Below, in pieces: positions 1-9,197 of a DNA stretch of 64,000 nucleotides (the stretch's first letter is position 1; each line of letters begins with the position of its first letter). The position numbers and the translations under genes were made by a program. Source of the stretch: Pseudozyma flocculosa PF-1 (Eukaryota > Basidiomycota > Ustilaginomycetes > Ustilaginales > Ustilaginaceae); the NCBI RefSeq assembly GCF_000417875.1, contig NW_006920886.1:294120-358119 (forward strand), written 5' to 3'. The notes under the pieces are model-generated. The model was given only the letters and a program-made list of their open reading frames with translations. It had not been told where the DNA came from and made no database searches.

Positions 1-759
1 GCTTTCAGGTCAGTCGGCGTCGAGGAATGATCCGTAGGCGCTCGGGCGATGACTGTCATCATCACTGCTGACGGAGGCGCTCGCCTCGCGATGGCGCGAC
101 AGGCCGCTGAGCACACGCAACGCCTACAGGCGTCACTGGCTGCCGCGAAGCTCCTTCGCTGTTCCCACGGCCGTATGCCCTCCAAGCTGTGATCTTCTGA
201 CTGGTACAGCAGCTCGTTGGTGGCTGCTCGCCCGCCTCTGCATCGAGCTGGCCTAGTATCGCAGGCAAGGTCCTGTCAGCGCGTTCGCCGGCTCCTTGGG
301 GCGAAAATTGGCGTTGGTGGCCGTCATCGCCCTTCAAGCCTCTTGACTAAGCGTCGAAGACTCGAAGCCGTACTGGCGCACGACCTTGGATGATCAGGCT
401 TCAGTCGCTCTGTCTTTGTACCACCGCATACCCCTTCACCGTGAAGCAGCGTATCAACCAGCTTGCAAGATCCTGATGCAGCATAGACGTTGGCCAGCGA
501 CGCAGCTTCTCCTACCGTATAAGAGGACCTCGGTCGCAAGGAACCGTGTCATGGAAGCTCAACTCCCTCTTCCCATACACGGCCTCTCAAAGCTCGGACG
601 GCGTTCTTACTCAACCACGCTCAATTTGTAGCCGCCGCCAATATCTCGTTCCGCCCTACGTGACTCTCCGCGACACTCCTTGCTCCTGGCCTCGTTTTCA
701 GTCAGGCCTCTCCGGCATCTCTTTGTCGACGTTTCCTTACTGCGACTGAGGCTTCCGCC
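1..759. other. No gene recognised (left edge)
   Basis: Only short overlapping reading frames without recognisable protein character are present. The last 100 bases are pyrimidine-rich and lead directly into the start codon of the secreted-protein gene, so this part is probably its promoter and 5' leader. Confidence 0.5.
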
Positions 760-1689
760 ATGCTCAAACGACTGCGAGCGCTGCTGTTGCTCCTTGCCGT
801 AGTCCTATGGGCTCAAGCAAGCACGACCGATGCCACATCGCCCGGTCGCCGCCTCGTCGGCTTTGAGAGACGATTCAACGCCCCGAGCCGACGTCATCGA
901 GACAATGTCAAGTCGGTGTTGGAACGGCGCCTGATGATGCCGGGAATGGGTGGTGGAATGCCTGGGATGGGCGGTGGAGGTATGCCAGATATGGGAGGAG
1001 GCGGCGGAATGCCTGATCTGGGGGGAGGTGGCGGCGGAATGCCTGGATTGGGAGGACAAGGTGGCGGCGGAGGAGGTGGCGGAGGAGGAGGAGGCGGACT
1101 TTCCAGCCTGATGGGCGGGATGGGCGGTGCGCCAGGTGGTGGCGGGGCTGCTCCTCCAGCTTCGAGCCCAGCTGCTGCTGACGCTCCTGCTGCAAACGCT
1201 CCTGCTGCAAACGTCCCGGCTGCAAACGCTCCTGCTGCAAACGCTCCTGCTGCAAACGCTCCTGCTGCAAACGCTCCTGCTGCAAACGCTCCTACTGCTC
1301 CTGCCGCTCCTGCCGCTCCTGCCGCTCCTGCCGCCTTCGCCCCTCCCAACGCCGCCGCCGCTCCCAACGCTCCGGCTGCTCCTGTCGCTGCAAATCCTCT
1401 CACTCCCAACGCTCCGGCCGCAAGCATTTCCGCTCAGAACACTCCTCCTGCTGGGGGAGCAGCTGGTGTTCCTGCCAGTTCTGGAGCTAGCAGCGGTGCA
1501 GGCGGTGAAGGTGCCGCCCCAAGCGGTGCCGCTCTCGGTCACGGAATCAGTGGTCGGGGAGCAGACTCGACGGCCGGAACGCAGACGGCGAGCAAGATCC
1601 TCGACACGGTCGGATCCGGTCTGGGTGCTGGTGGCCTGGCCATGCCCGCGGGGATCGTCAAGGCAGTCGGAAGCGGCCTCAGACAGTAG
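760..1689 (+). CDS. Secreted Gly/Met-rich, Ala-Pro-Asn repeat protein (paralog 1)
   Basis: A 309-residue protein, intronless as read. Residues 1-25 are a clear signal peptide: basic start, then a Leu/Val core ending near STTDA. A short basic segment (about 29-58) carries four Arg-Arg pairs (GRR, ERR, SRR, ERR) that fit Kex2-type processing. It is followed by a Gly/Met-rich tract (MPGMGGG repeats, about 59-120) and an Ala-Pro-Asn tract built from a 15-bp tandem repeat (bases about 1,181-1,335, PAANA units). The C-terminus (about 279-309) has two ILxxxGxGL-like half-repeats separated by a GGLxMPAG link. The downstream gene at 3,648 has the same order of parts, so the two are tandem paralogs. 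I do not recognise a named family; a secreted structural, wall-associated or effector-like peptide precursor is inference. Long antisense frames here are by-products of the repeats. Confidence 0.8.
   Translation: MLKRLRALLLLLAVVLWAQASTTDATSPGRRLVGFERRFNAPSRRHRDNVKSVLERRLMMPGMGGGMPGMGGGGMPDMGGGGGMPDLGGGGGGMPGLGGQGGGGGGGGGGGGGLSSLMGGMGGAPGGGGAAPPASSPAAADAPAANAPAANVPAANAPAANAPAANAPAANAPAANAPTAPAAPAAPAAPAAFAPPNAAAAPNAPAAPVAANPLTPNAPAASISAQNTPPAGGAAGVPASSGASSGAGGEGAAPSGAALGHGISGRGADSTAGTQTASKILDTVGSGLGAGGLAMPAGIVKAVGSGLRQ
1181..1335 (+). repeat. 15-bp tandem repeat coding for PAANA units
   Basis: Near-identical GCTCCTGCTGCAAAC units are repeated in frame inside the secreted-protein gene, then decay into GCTCCTGCC triplet-pairs coding for AP repeats. 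Such arrays commonly change copy number between strains by slippage. Confidence 0.85.
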
Positions 1690-3647
1690 TGTGGTCTCAG
1701 GCTGACGCGAATAGATGCGATCCGACGATCCGGCGCGCTACACCGCTCCTGTCGCCTCCCTTTTCTGGCGCCGATGCCAGAGAATCGCTCAAGTCTGCAA
1801 TCCTTGTTGAGTTCTTCGGAGTGACGGTCCTGAGAGGAGCCCGGGACGTCTCAGCAGAAGATGGCTAGAGAGATGGCTGCGGCCTCGGTGCGCATCAACT
1901 CTGGCAACGATATGGCCGTTGATGTGAGGCTGGTGTGCGGGGCGGTGCAGGAGGGACTGGAACCGATATTCGAAGATCAAGGGCGGGGCAGGCGCTTGCA
2001 ATGGAGAGATGTTGATGGCTCGTCGGGTTGCGCTTCTGCTGCGAACGGCCTCGAGAGCCCTCTTAATTTCAGTGGTGCCAGGAATGGCCAGCGTGATGGA
2101 CGGCTCGATCTTACCTTTCATGTGCCCTTGTATGACGTGGCGGTCATTGAGGACGGATGCGCGCGCCCATTCGACCACTCAGAGGAATCATGAATCATGA
2201 ATGTATGTACGATGAAACCTAGCTCGTTGCACCCTTGCCGCGGCCGACGAGGGTCGAGGGTCGAGGGTAGACGTGATGATAGGAGTCTCTGCCCGGCGCT
2301 TGCTACGGTCACTGTAGCTTAGAGCGATGAAGATCGCTCCTTTGCCAAAGAGGCCGGTCAGCCGAACGAGGGACCGACTCGCCTGGCGGCGGGGGCGGAG
2401 GACAGTAGTCACCAGTCGAGAGGGCCTCTGGTTGGCCACGATGCCTACGATGCTCTCGGTGCCTGATGGAGGGTTTACGAGGTTGCGATGCCAGCCGTGG
2501 GGCGTCGGTGGTTGATGCATGGTAAGTTACCTAGTGGTTTGTGAGTAGTGGAAGCCTCCCGTCTAGCAAAGGATGACGCGCTGGCGGTCCCGACGACCAG
2601 GTTGCCGACGCGGCTGCGGATGTCTGAGGCGGGGCGACTAACCGACGTGGGCGCCAAGATTGATCATATAAATAAATGCACGTTTTTCAGCGCGCACTAA
2701 AGATTATTGCGCCCGACGCCCGGCCCGTCCATCTAGGCGCCCGCGTCCGCAACCTCGCGGCACCTCTGCCACTTCTGAAAGGCAAACACAACCAGTAGTC
2801 ATGACGCCAAGTGAGGTCTGGCCTGCCTCCCTCCCATCACCACCGCCACCGCCCTCACCACCGCTTCGCTGCACTGCACTGCACCGGTCCGCGTGCGTGG
2901 CAAGGTAACAGAGCCTATCGGCTCCTCACTTCCAAACCGTGGGCAGGCAGCGTCCTCGCAGCCTTGAATCATTCCCTTCTCTGCGTGCGCCACTGCTCTC
3001 TGAGCGTCTCCTTCTCCTCGTCTACCTTCTGGCATTCCCTCTCTCGCGAAACCGACCGCAAACTTCCGCGACGCCCTCTCGAGATGGCCAATCTGTGCCC
3101 CAATGACGGCTCGGGTCGCCGCACCAAGCCGTTATGTCGCGCCCAACGCCTCTGCACGGCTCAGCAGCCACGAAGCGTCCCCTTGCCCCGGTGCGCGTGA
3201 CGGGCAGCTCGATGGCCAACCCCAACAACACGCCTTTAGAACCGGTACAAACGTCCAGCCCTCACCCATGACTATCTTGTGGCCCCGCAGCTCCACACCT
3301 CACCATCCACTCGCGGCACTCATCTGTCCGCGCAGATGAGCAGTTCGAGCCATTTTCACCAGCAAGCCCTCTCGAGGCCGTCGACAGGCTCAAATCGTCT
3401 GCGGGCATCTCGTGTGGTATTAAAGGCGAAGGAACGCATCCCTTGGGATCCTTCAGGCCACCTCTTCCTCCTCACTATCGCCCAAACAAGATCAGGACAT
3501 CTCTCGTTTAATCTGCACCAGGGTAGATCAGGTTCGAGCACCCCTCGACACGATCGCTTTGCATTGCCCTACCCTGAAGTCGAAACGACCAAGCCCCTCT
3601 ACTGCACTCCCCATCGGCGCGCTCGTACCGAGTCCTTACCTTTCACC
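1690..3647. other. Intergenic region between the tandem secreted-protein genes
   Basis: No convincing gene. An AT-rich TATA-like patch (CATATAAATAAATGC, about 2,666-2,680) stands out against the GC-rich background about 1 kb before the next start codon. A frame runs open into the next gene from 3,279, but its first 123 residues have no signal peptide and no protein-like character, so it is taken as leader sequence. Confidence 0.5.
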
Positions 3648-4530
3648 ATGGCCACTTTCAAGGCAGCCATCCTCGTCGCCCTAGTGCTCTGGTGCCTCCA
3701 AGCTTTGACCGTCAGCGCCACGACGCCTGACAATATCTTCGAGGGAAAACGAAGCATCGCACCCAGCCGGCGTCACCGAGGGGCTGCAAAGTCGGGCTTC
3801 GATCGCCGACTCATGATGGGCGGTATGATGCCTGGCATGATGGGCGGCGGGGGCGGCTTCCCAGGTATGGGCGGCGGGGGCGGCTTCCCAGGTATGGGCG
3901 GCGGGGGCGGCCTACCTGGGCTCGGTGCTGGCGGCGGGGGAGGAGGCTTGTCCAACTTAATGGGCGGCCTGGGAGGGGCGGGCGGCGGCGATGCCGGGAG
4001 CAGCACTGCAGGTGCCGGTGGTACTTCTGGCGGCCCCTCTCCCGGCAGTGCTCCTGTACCCGCCTCCAAGGCTGCGGTTGTTCCGGTTGGCGGCACTGGC
4101 GCTGCTCCCCCTACGGGTGGTAGCGGTACCGCTTCTCCCGCCGCTGCCGGCAGCACTACCCCCGCACCTCTGCTAGTGGCAAAACGTCCCTGCTGCTGAT
4201 GACGGCGCTGCCAGCCCTGCCGCCGGTGGTGGCACTGCTAGCCCTGCTGCTGATGACGGCGCTGCCAGCCCTGCCGCCGGTGGTGGCACTGCTAGCCCTG
4301 CTGCTGATGACGGCGCTGCCAGCCCTGCCGCCGGTGGTGACGCTGCCAGCCCTGCCGCTGGGGTTGGCGCTGCTACTGCTGGGGCAGGAGGCAGTGGAAG
4401 TGCAGACGCAGGTGCGAAAAGCCAGAAAGCCGCGGGCATCCTCAAGGCGATCGGCGCAGGTCTCAGCGCCGGAGGCCTCGGTATGCCAGCGGGCATCCTC
4501 AATGCGATCGGAGGAGGTCTGGGAGGATAG
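3648..4530 (+). CDS. Secreted Gly/Met-rich protein (paralog 2), reading frame broken
   Basis: Starts at an ATG with good context (CACCATGG) and a signal peptide (residues 1-24, ending TVSA). The same parts as paralog 1 follow: a basic segment with GKR, SRR and DRR pairs, the RRLMM motif, a Gly/Met tract (GFPGMGGGG repeats) and a Thr/Ser/Ala/Pro tract. The frame stops at 4,197-4,199. From about 4,189 the conserved remainder continues in the +1 frame: 54-bp repeats coding for DDGAASPAAGGGTASPAA, then a tail with AGILKAIGAGL and AGILNAIGGGL ending at the TAG at 4,528-4,530. This tail matches the paralog 1 tail. A net one-base shift near 4,140-4,195 is needed to join them. No good GT-AG intron of the right length mod 3 is visible. 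It is either a real frameshift, making a truncated protein or pseudogene, or an assembly error at the repeat edge. Confidence 0.65.
4195..4356 (+). repeat. 54-bp tandem repeat in secreted paralog 2
   Basis: Units begin at 4,195, 4,249 and 4,303 (the third diverges towards its end). They code for an ADDGAASPAAGGGTASPA unit in the frame of the conserved tail. The frame break lies immediately upstream of the first unit, which points to repeat slippage or misassembly. Confidence 0.8.
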
Positions 4531-6062
4531 ACCGAAGCAATCATCAAGCCATCAAGCCTCAGTTGAGCCGTCTCAAGTTGCCGACAGCACCCTTGTAGTC
4601 TTCTTTGCCTTTCGCGCTGCTCCCTGATTCGCCGATCATCGCCTCGTCCCGACTGGCTCGGGATGAGCCTGCGTGTCTTTCAACTCATTCTCGCGGCGGC
4701 AGTGATGCCGTTGCTCTGTGACCCTGAGTGCGTTCCGACAGTGAGAGGCAGATGGCATGAAGAAGGCCACGCTTTTCAATATTCACGGCCGGGCGCAGCG
4801 TCATTCGATGCCAATAGGCGGGAAGACCTCGTGAGCGTGCCATGACACCGCGAGTGCGCATGCGCGTCCCTGTCAGACTCGCTTTCACCTCGCCAGCGTA
4901 GAGGTCCGAGGATCGCTTGCGAGCCCGAACTTCCAGCGAGCTTGTCGCGGACAAGCTCACGCCAACGCGTGAATTCGCCTTGCCGAGGTGCTCCCACTTC
5001 GACCAAGGAGCTGTCGCCAAAACTACTCTAGCGGCCGCAGCCGTTGTCGGCGCCCGCCCGCGCCGTAACGGATGTTAACGTTGCCATCGATCGACGATGA
5101 AGTTCCTGTCTGTGCCTGGTCTCTTCGCAATGAGCTCTTGTCCTTGACAGGCTAGAGGCTGCCTTGCGGGCGGATGCGCGGAGGAAACAGGCCGCGGCTG
5201 ATGCAGAAAGTTCCGACTCAAGCAGAATCAGATAAGCGACGACGCCAGCCTTGGCGGCAGTGACGGCACTGGCGGAGAGGTGGAAGCCTGCAAGATCTCC
5301 TTTCATTGAGGGACAGTCAAAGTGGTCGGAACGCGAGAGGTGCGGCCAGGCGGAGGTCCGGCTGGGACGAGGCAGACCGCTGTCTCAATCATCGGCTCGA
5401 TTAGATCGCGCCTGGGGGCACGCCCGTTTAGACAATCCGACGTGAGGGGACGACTGGGTCTGCTTCTCCGCGCCTGTCTGGTACTGTACATGTACTAGTT
5501 CGCTCACTCGCCGGGTCGAAGCGTTGCCGAAACTCGCCGTGACAGCAGGAAAGGCCTCCCAGCACCAACGCTGACTGGTGCGTGTGGGGGGATGTGGTGG
5601 TGCTTCGGCTCGCCCTCTCGTCCCGTACCTTCGAGGCTGTAGAGTATCTGTTCGGAATAAGCGCATGGGTCTGATGCATCCTCCCGCTCGCCTGCTCTTC
5701 CTTTCGTGTGCGAGTCCCTTTGCGTTGGCCGTGCCCTAGCGGCAGCTTTGCTCGGCCCGGGTGCGCTCAGTGGATGGGCCGCGTCCGAGGCGTAGGCGGT
5801 AAAGTAGAGTTGGTCTTGGATGAATAGGACCAAGGCAGTCCGGTTCTCGCGCTCAGAGTGCTTCGCTTCTGCTCTTCCTCGCCGTCCTGTCTCAGTGCGA
5901 GAGGGGGCGTAGGCCTCTGGCGTTGATAGCCGTACAGGACCATGGGGCGCCGAAGCAGCGTCCCAAGCGTCGACCTCAGCCTTGACGGGCCACTCTGGAA
6001 GGCGAGTCGCGCCCTCGCCCTCGCATGCATCTGCTCTCTAGCGTGAGGACCGCCGTTGAGCC
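4531..6062. other. Intergenic, no gene recognised
   Basis: About 1.5 kb with only short, overlapping, low-information frames on both strands. It lies between the end of secreted paralog 2 and the convergent 3' end of PSP1. Confidence 0.5.
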
Positions 6063-9000
6063 TCACATCATGCCGGTGCCGCTGGGGTGGCCGAGGTGAC
6101 ACATCCAGATCCTGTCGGGAAAGAGGCAGACGAGGAGAAGCGAGTCCCAGGCAATGCGTCAGATCGCAATAGCCGCGGAGCCTCTGCCGGACGCTGCGGC
6201 CACTCACCTTGTCTTGTAGAGCCGGAAGAGCTCCTTGACCAGGTCGCGGAAATCGACCCGCATGCTCGCTGTATAGTAGAACGTCAGTTTGCGACGGTCC
6301 CACTGCATTTCGGCAGCCACGATGGTCATCGGCAGGCCGCGTTGGCCCACTTTGGTGATACAAAGCTGCAAGGCCCGCTCTTCGTCCTGCGCCTTGGAGT
6401 AGAGCAGGCTCATGTCGGCTGGCGTCGCCTTGCCAAACAGCCGCTTGGGGTTGATAGAGCGTGTCGGTCGCACCGTGGTCGGGGAGCTGGGCGAGCTGCC
6501 GAGACCTCCTGCGCCGCCGCTGGAGGTTGCGTCGTCGGAAGTGCCGCCTCGGCCGCCGCCACCCGCAGCAATCATGGCGAGCTCGGACTGATGCGCGAGG
6601 AAGGATTGGACCTGCTCGACGGTGATGCTGTCGTTGACGACCGATCCGAGGTCCTTTCCCCGATCGGCCTCGACAATGACCAGGTCGCCTTTCGCAATGT
6701 GCTCGTCGGAGGCTCCGCGAGGTCGGAAGAAGAGGTCGGTGCGGCCTTGCTTGAACTCAACAATGTAAAGCGGCGTATCCTTGGCGAGACTGGACAGCGG
6801 CACCCCCTTGCCCAGATCCTGCAGGTCTGTCTGCTGTTGGCTGCCTGGACCAAAGCCGCTCCCTCCGCCCGAACCGCCTCCCGAGGGCGGCGGCAGGGGT
6901 CCGAGACTGGCCAGGCCGCTCATGGCAAAGTCGGTCAGCTGTGCCGGAGCCGGCAGCGAATACCCGGGCGCCATATAGGGGCCGGCGAAGCCGCCGACAC
7001 CTCCAGCAGCTCCGGCGGATGGTTGGAAGCCCGCTGCAGGGGCAGGTCCAAAGGCTGCAGCGCCGCTGCCGGGGCCTCCGACACCTGCGTGGTAATGGCC
7101 ACCAAGATTGACATGTTGCTGGAAAGTGCCGGTGCCGGTGCCGGTGCCGGTGCCCAGAGAGGTGTGATCGGCAATGGACGATGATCGCTGCCTCAGGTAA
7201 GCGCCGTCGTATGCCGATAGGGCCGACAGATTCTCAGCAGCGGTCAATGCCGCCGTAGAACTCCCAAGCTGGCTTCCCTGGAACACTTTGGCGGTCGGCG
7301 AGAGCGAGAAGCGCTGTGGCTGGCGCGGCGATCCGCCAGGGCTAGCCTTGACCGTGTCCGTGCCCGCTGCATGGCCATCGTCGTTGGCCCGATCGGGTCC
7401 ACTCGGGCCGCGAACATCACCTCGACCGCTGCCGATTGTGGTCTGCCGCAGCTGATCGGTCATCCTCGCGATGCTGTCCCTGCGATCGTCCGGGGAACGG
7501 CCACTGGATGGAGCGGACGGCGTCATGATATCCCAGCTAGCCGACAGGCTGTCCATGCCGGCCCCGCCGCTGCTGTTGAGCGCCAGCCGCCCCGAGTGAG
7601 GCTGTCGTCCGAACTCGAGGACCGAGGCCGCCGGACTCGCGCCAAAGCCGCCGGCACTGCGTTGACCGAAGCCCGACGGCATCGAGGCGGCATGCGCACC
7701 CGACGCCGCAGCCGTGCCGGATGGCACCCTGAAGCCGCCGTCGTCTTCATGTCGTTCGTAGTGGTGCTGCTGCTCGCGATCCTGTTCCTTCTTGGCACGG
7801 TCGAGCTCCTTTTGCAGCGGGACAAAGTCCGAGTCCCCGGCAAGGTCGTCGTCGGTCAGCGCGAGGCTGCCGCTGCCAAATGGCGCAAAGGACGACGAGC
7901 GGTTCCTGCCGGACGTCGACTGCCTGTGGGCGCTTCGAGAAGGGGCTCCGAATCCGATGGTCCGGCTGACCTCAAAGCCCACGGCTCGACGCTGCCCTCC
8001 GAATGCGCCCCCTGTGTCTGGGGTCACATCGCCTGCGATTGAGTGGCGGCGGGACTCGGTACCGCCGGCTTGGCCCGTGACGGGATCGGCGTAGAAAGCC
8101 GATTGACCGAACCCTGCCGAAGGAAAGTAGCTGCCCGTGGCGCCGTCAGCGACCTTCTCCGCCAGCAGTCCTGGGTGCGAGAAGGGGAAAGCGTCATGCA
8201 AGGGCGCGGCGCTGCTGCTGGTGCTGGCGCTGGCGTTGCTGCCGATCGACAGGCCGCGGTCCCGGAGGAACCCCGGATGCGCCGATTGATGGACATCGGC
8301 AGCGCTCCCGCCTTGCATGGACGACGATGAGAAGCTGAAGCCGCGCTGGACAGCAGCATGGAACGTGTGTGGCGAGGAGCCCGTCCGGTACCTGCCGACA
8401 TATCCGAACGCCTCGCCCGGCGGAGGATCGCGCTCCCAGATCGACCTTGCCGACGATCCGGAACCGATTCGCACCGTTGACAGTGAGGGGTGCGGTTCGG
8501 CGGCGCCGAGGGCCAACGATCCCGAACCGTGCAGCGCAAGGGCGGCGGCGCTCGACGTCGATCGGTGGCGCGAAGCTCGGAGATTGCCCTCGCCAAGCTC
8601 GCCCCAGCCCGACGACGCTGATTGCAGGTCGGTAGCGAAGGCAAGTCCCGCGTCAGCCGACAGCGGGCCCGTCACCTCATGGTAAACACTGTTGACGTGT
8701 TGGTCCTCCTCGTGCATGGTGGCGAGCGACTGCCCCTGCCTCGCCGAAGAGGTCGAGTCTCGCGGATGCATGTTGGTGACGCTGGAAGAGACAACGCCGG
8801 ACGATGCAATTTGCGGACGCTCCAGGCTCTGCCACTGGGCAGCCGATGGCGAGAGGGGTGGGGCAGGGCTGCGGCCGAGGGCTCCTGTGTTGACTGACAG
8901 ACTACGCCTGTCGATCGTCAAACGGGGTCGTCCGTTGCTGCCCACGGCTAGACCAGCACTTGCCGTCGTCGCCGCGTTGACCTCACGAGGCGAGTCGGAG

Positions 9001-9197
9001 CGCCGGTACGATTCTACGCGCAGCTCGTCGGTCCCACTTTCGCCGTTCTTCCCACCGCCTGGTCGCTCCGTGGCGTCCGCTTGCGACGTCTCTGTTGCAC
9101 TAGGGCCCGGTGCAGGTCGGCCGGCCGCAGCGAGGCCAACAGGAGGCTGGGCCGGCGACGACTGTTTCGACCTGCGGTCAGAAGAAGGCGCCGACAT
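6063..9197 (-). CDS. PSP1: PSP1 C-terminal domain protein
   Basis: Two exons: 9,197-6,208 and 6,111-6,063, with a 96-bp GTGAGT...ACAG intron. The product is about 1,012 residues. The first ~790 are Ser/Gly/Ala-rich low complexity. The PSP1 domain lies at about 805-1012 and shows the conserved blocks YIVEFKQGRTDLFF, GDLVIVEADRGKDLG, LQLCITKV, YTASMRVDFRDLVKELFRLY and, after splicing, KTRIWMCHL. The tiny 49-nt last exon supplies the family's RIWMC ending. A Gly/Ser-rich insertion of about 60 residues sits inside the domain after the EADRGKDLG block. Yeast Psp1 was found as a suppressor of DNA polymerase alpha mutants and relatives associate with RNA granules; the exact role here is unknown. The start has A at -3. 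An in-frame hexanucleotide GGTGCC run (about 7,128-7,155) codes for a GT repeat. Confidence 0.9.

Noticed and set aside
805..1542. Long minus-strand frames (245 and 177 codons) opposite the secreted-protein gene
   Set aside because: They are Ser/Arg/Cys or Pro/Ala repeats produced by reading the GC-rich tandem repeat backwards, without a plausible start region or domain.
3279..3647. Upstream in-frame extension of secreted paralog 2
   Set aside because: It would bury the signal peptide inside the protein. The ATG at 3,648 has better context and matches paralog 1.
4176..4241. A short intron to repair the frame of paralog 2
   Set aside because: GT and AG pairs exist in the repeats, but lengths (29-66 bp) or phase do not fit, and no donor resembles the GTGAGT/GTAAGT type used elsewhere in the window.
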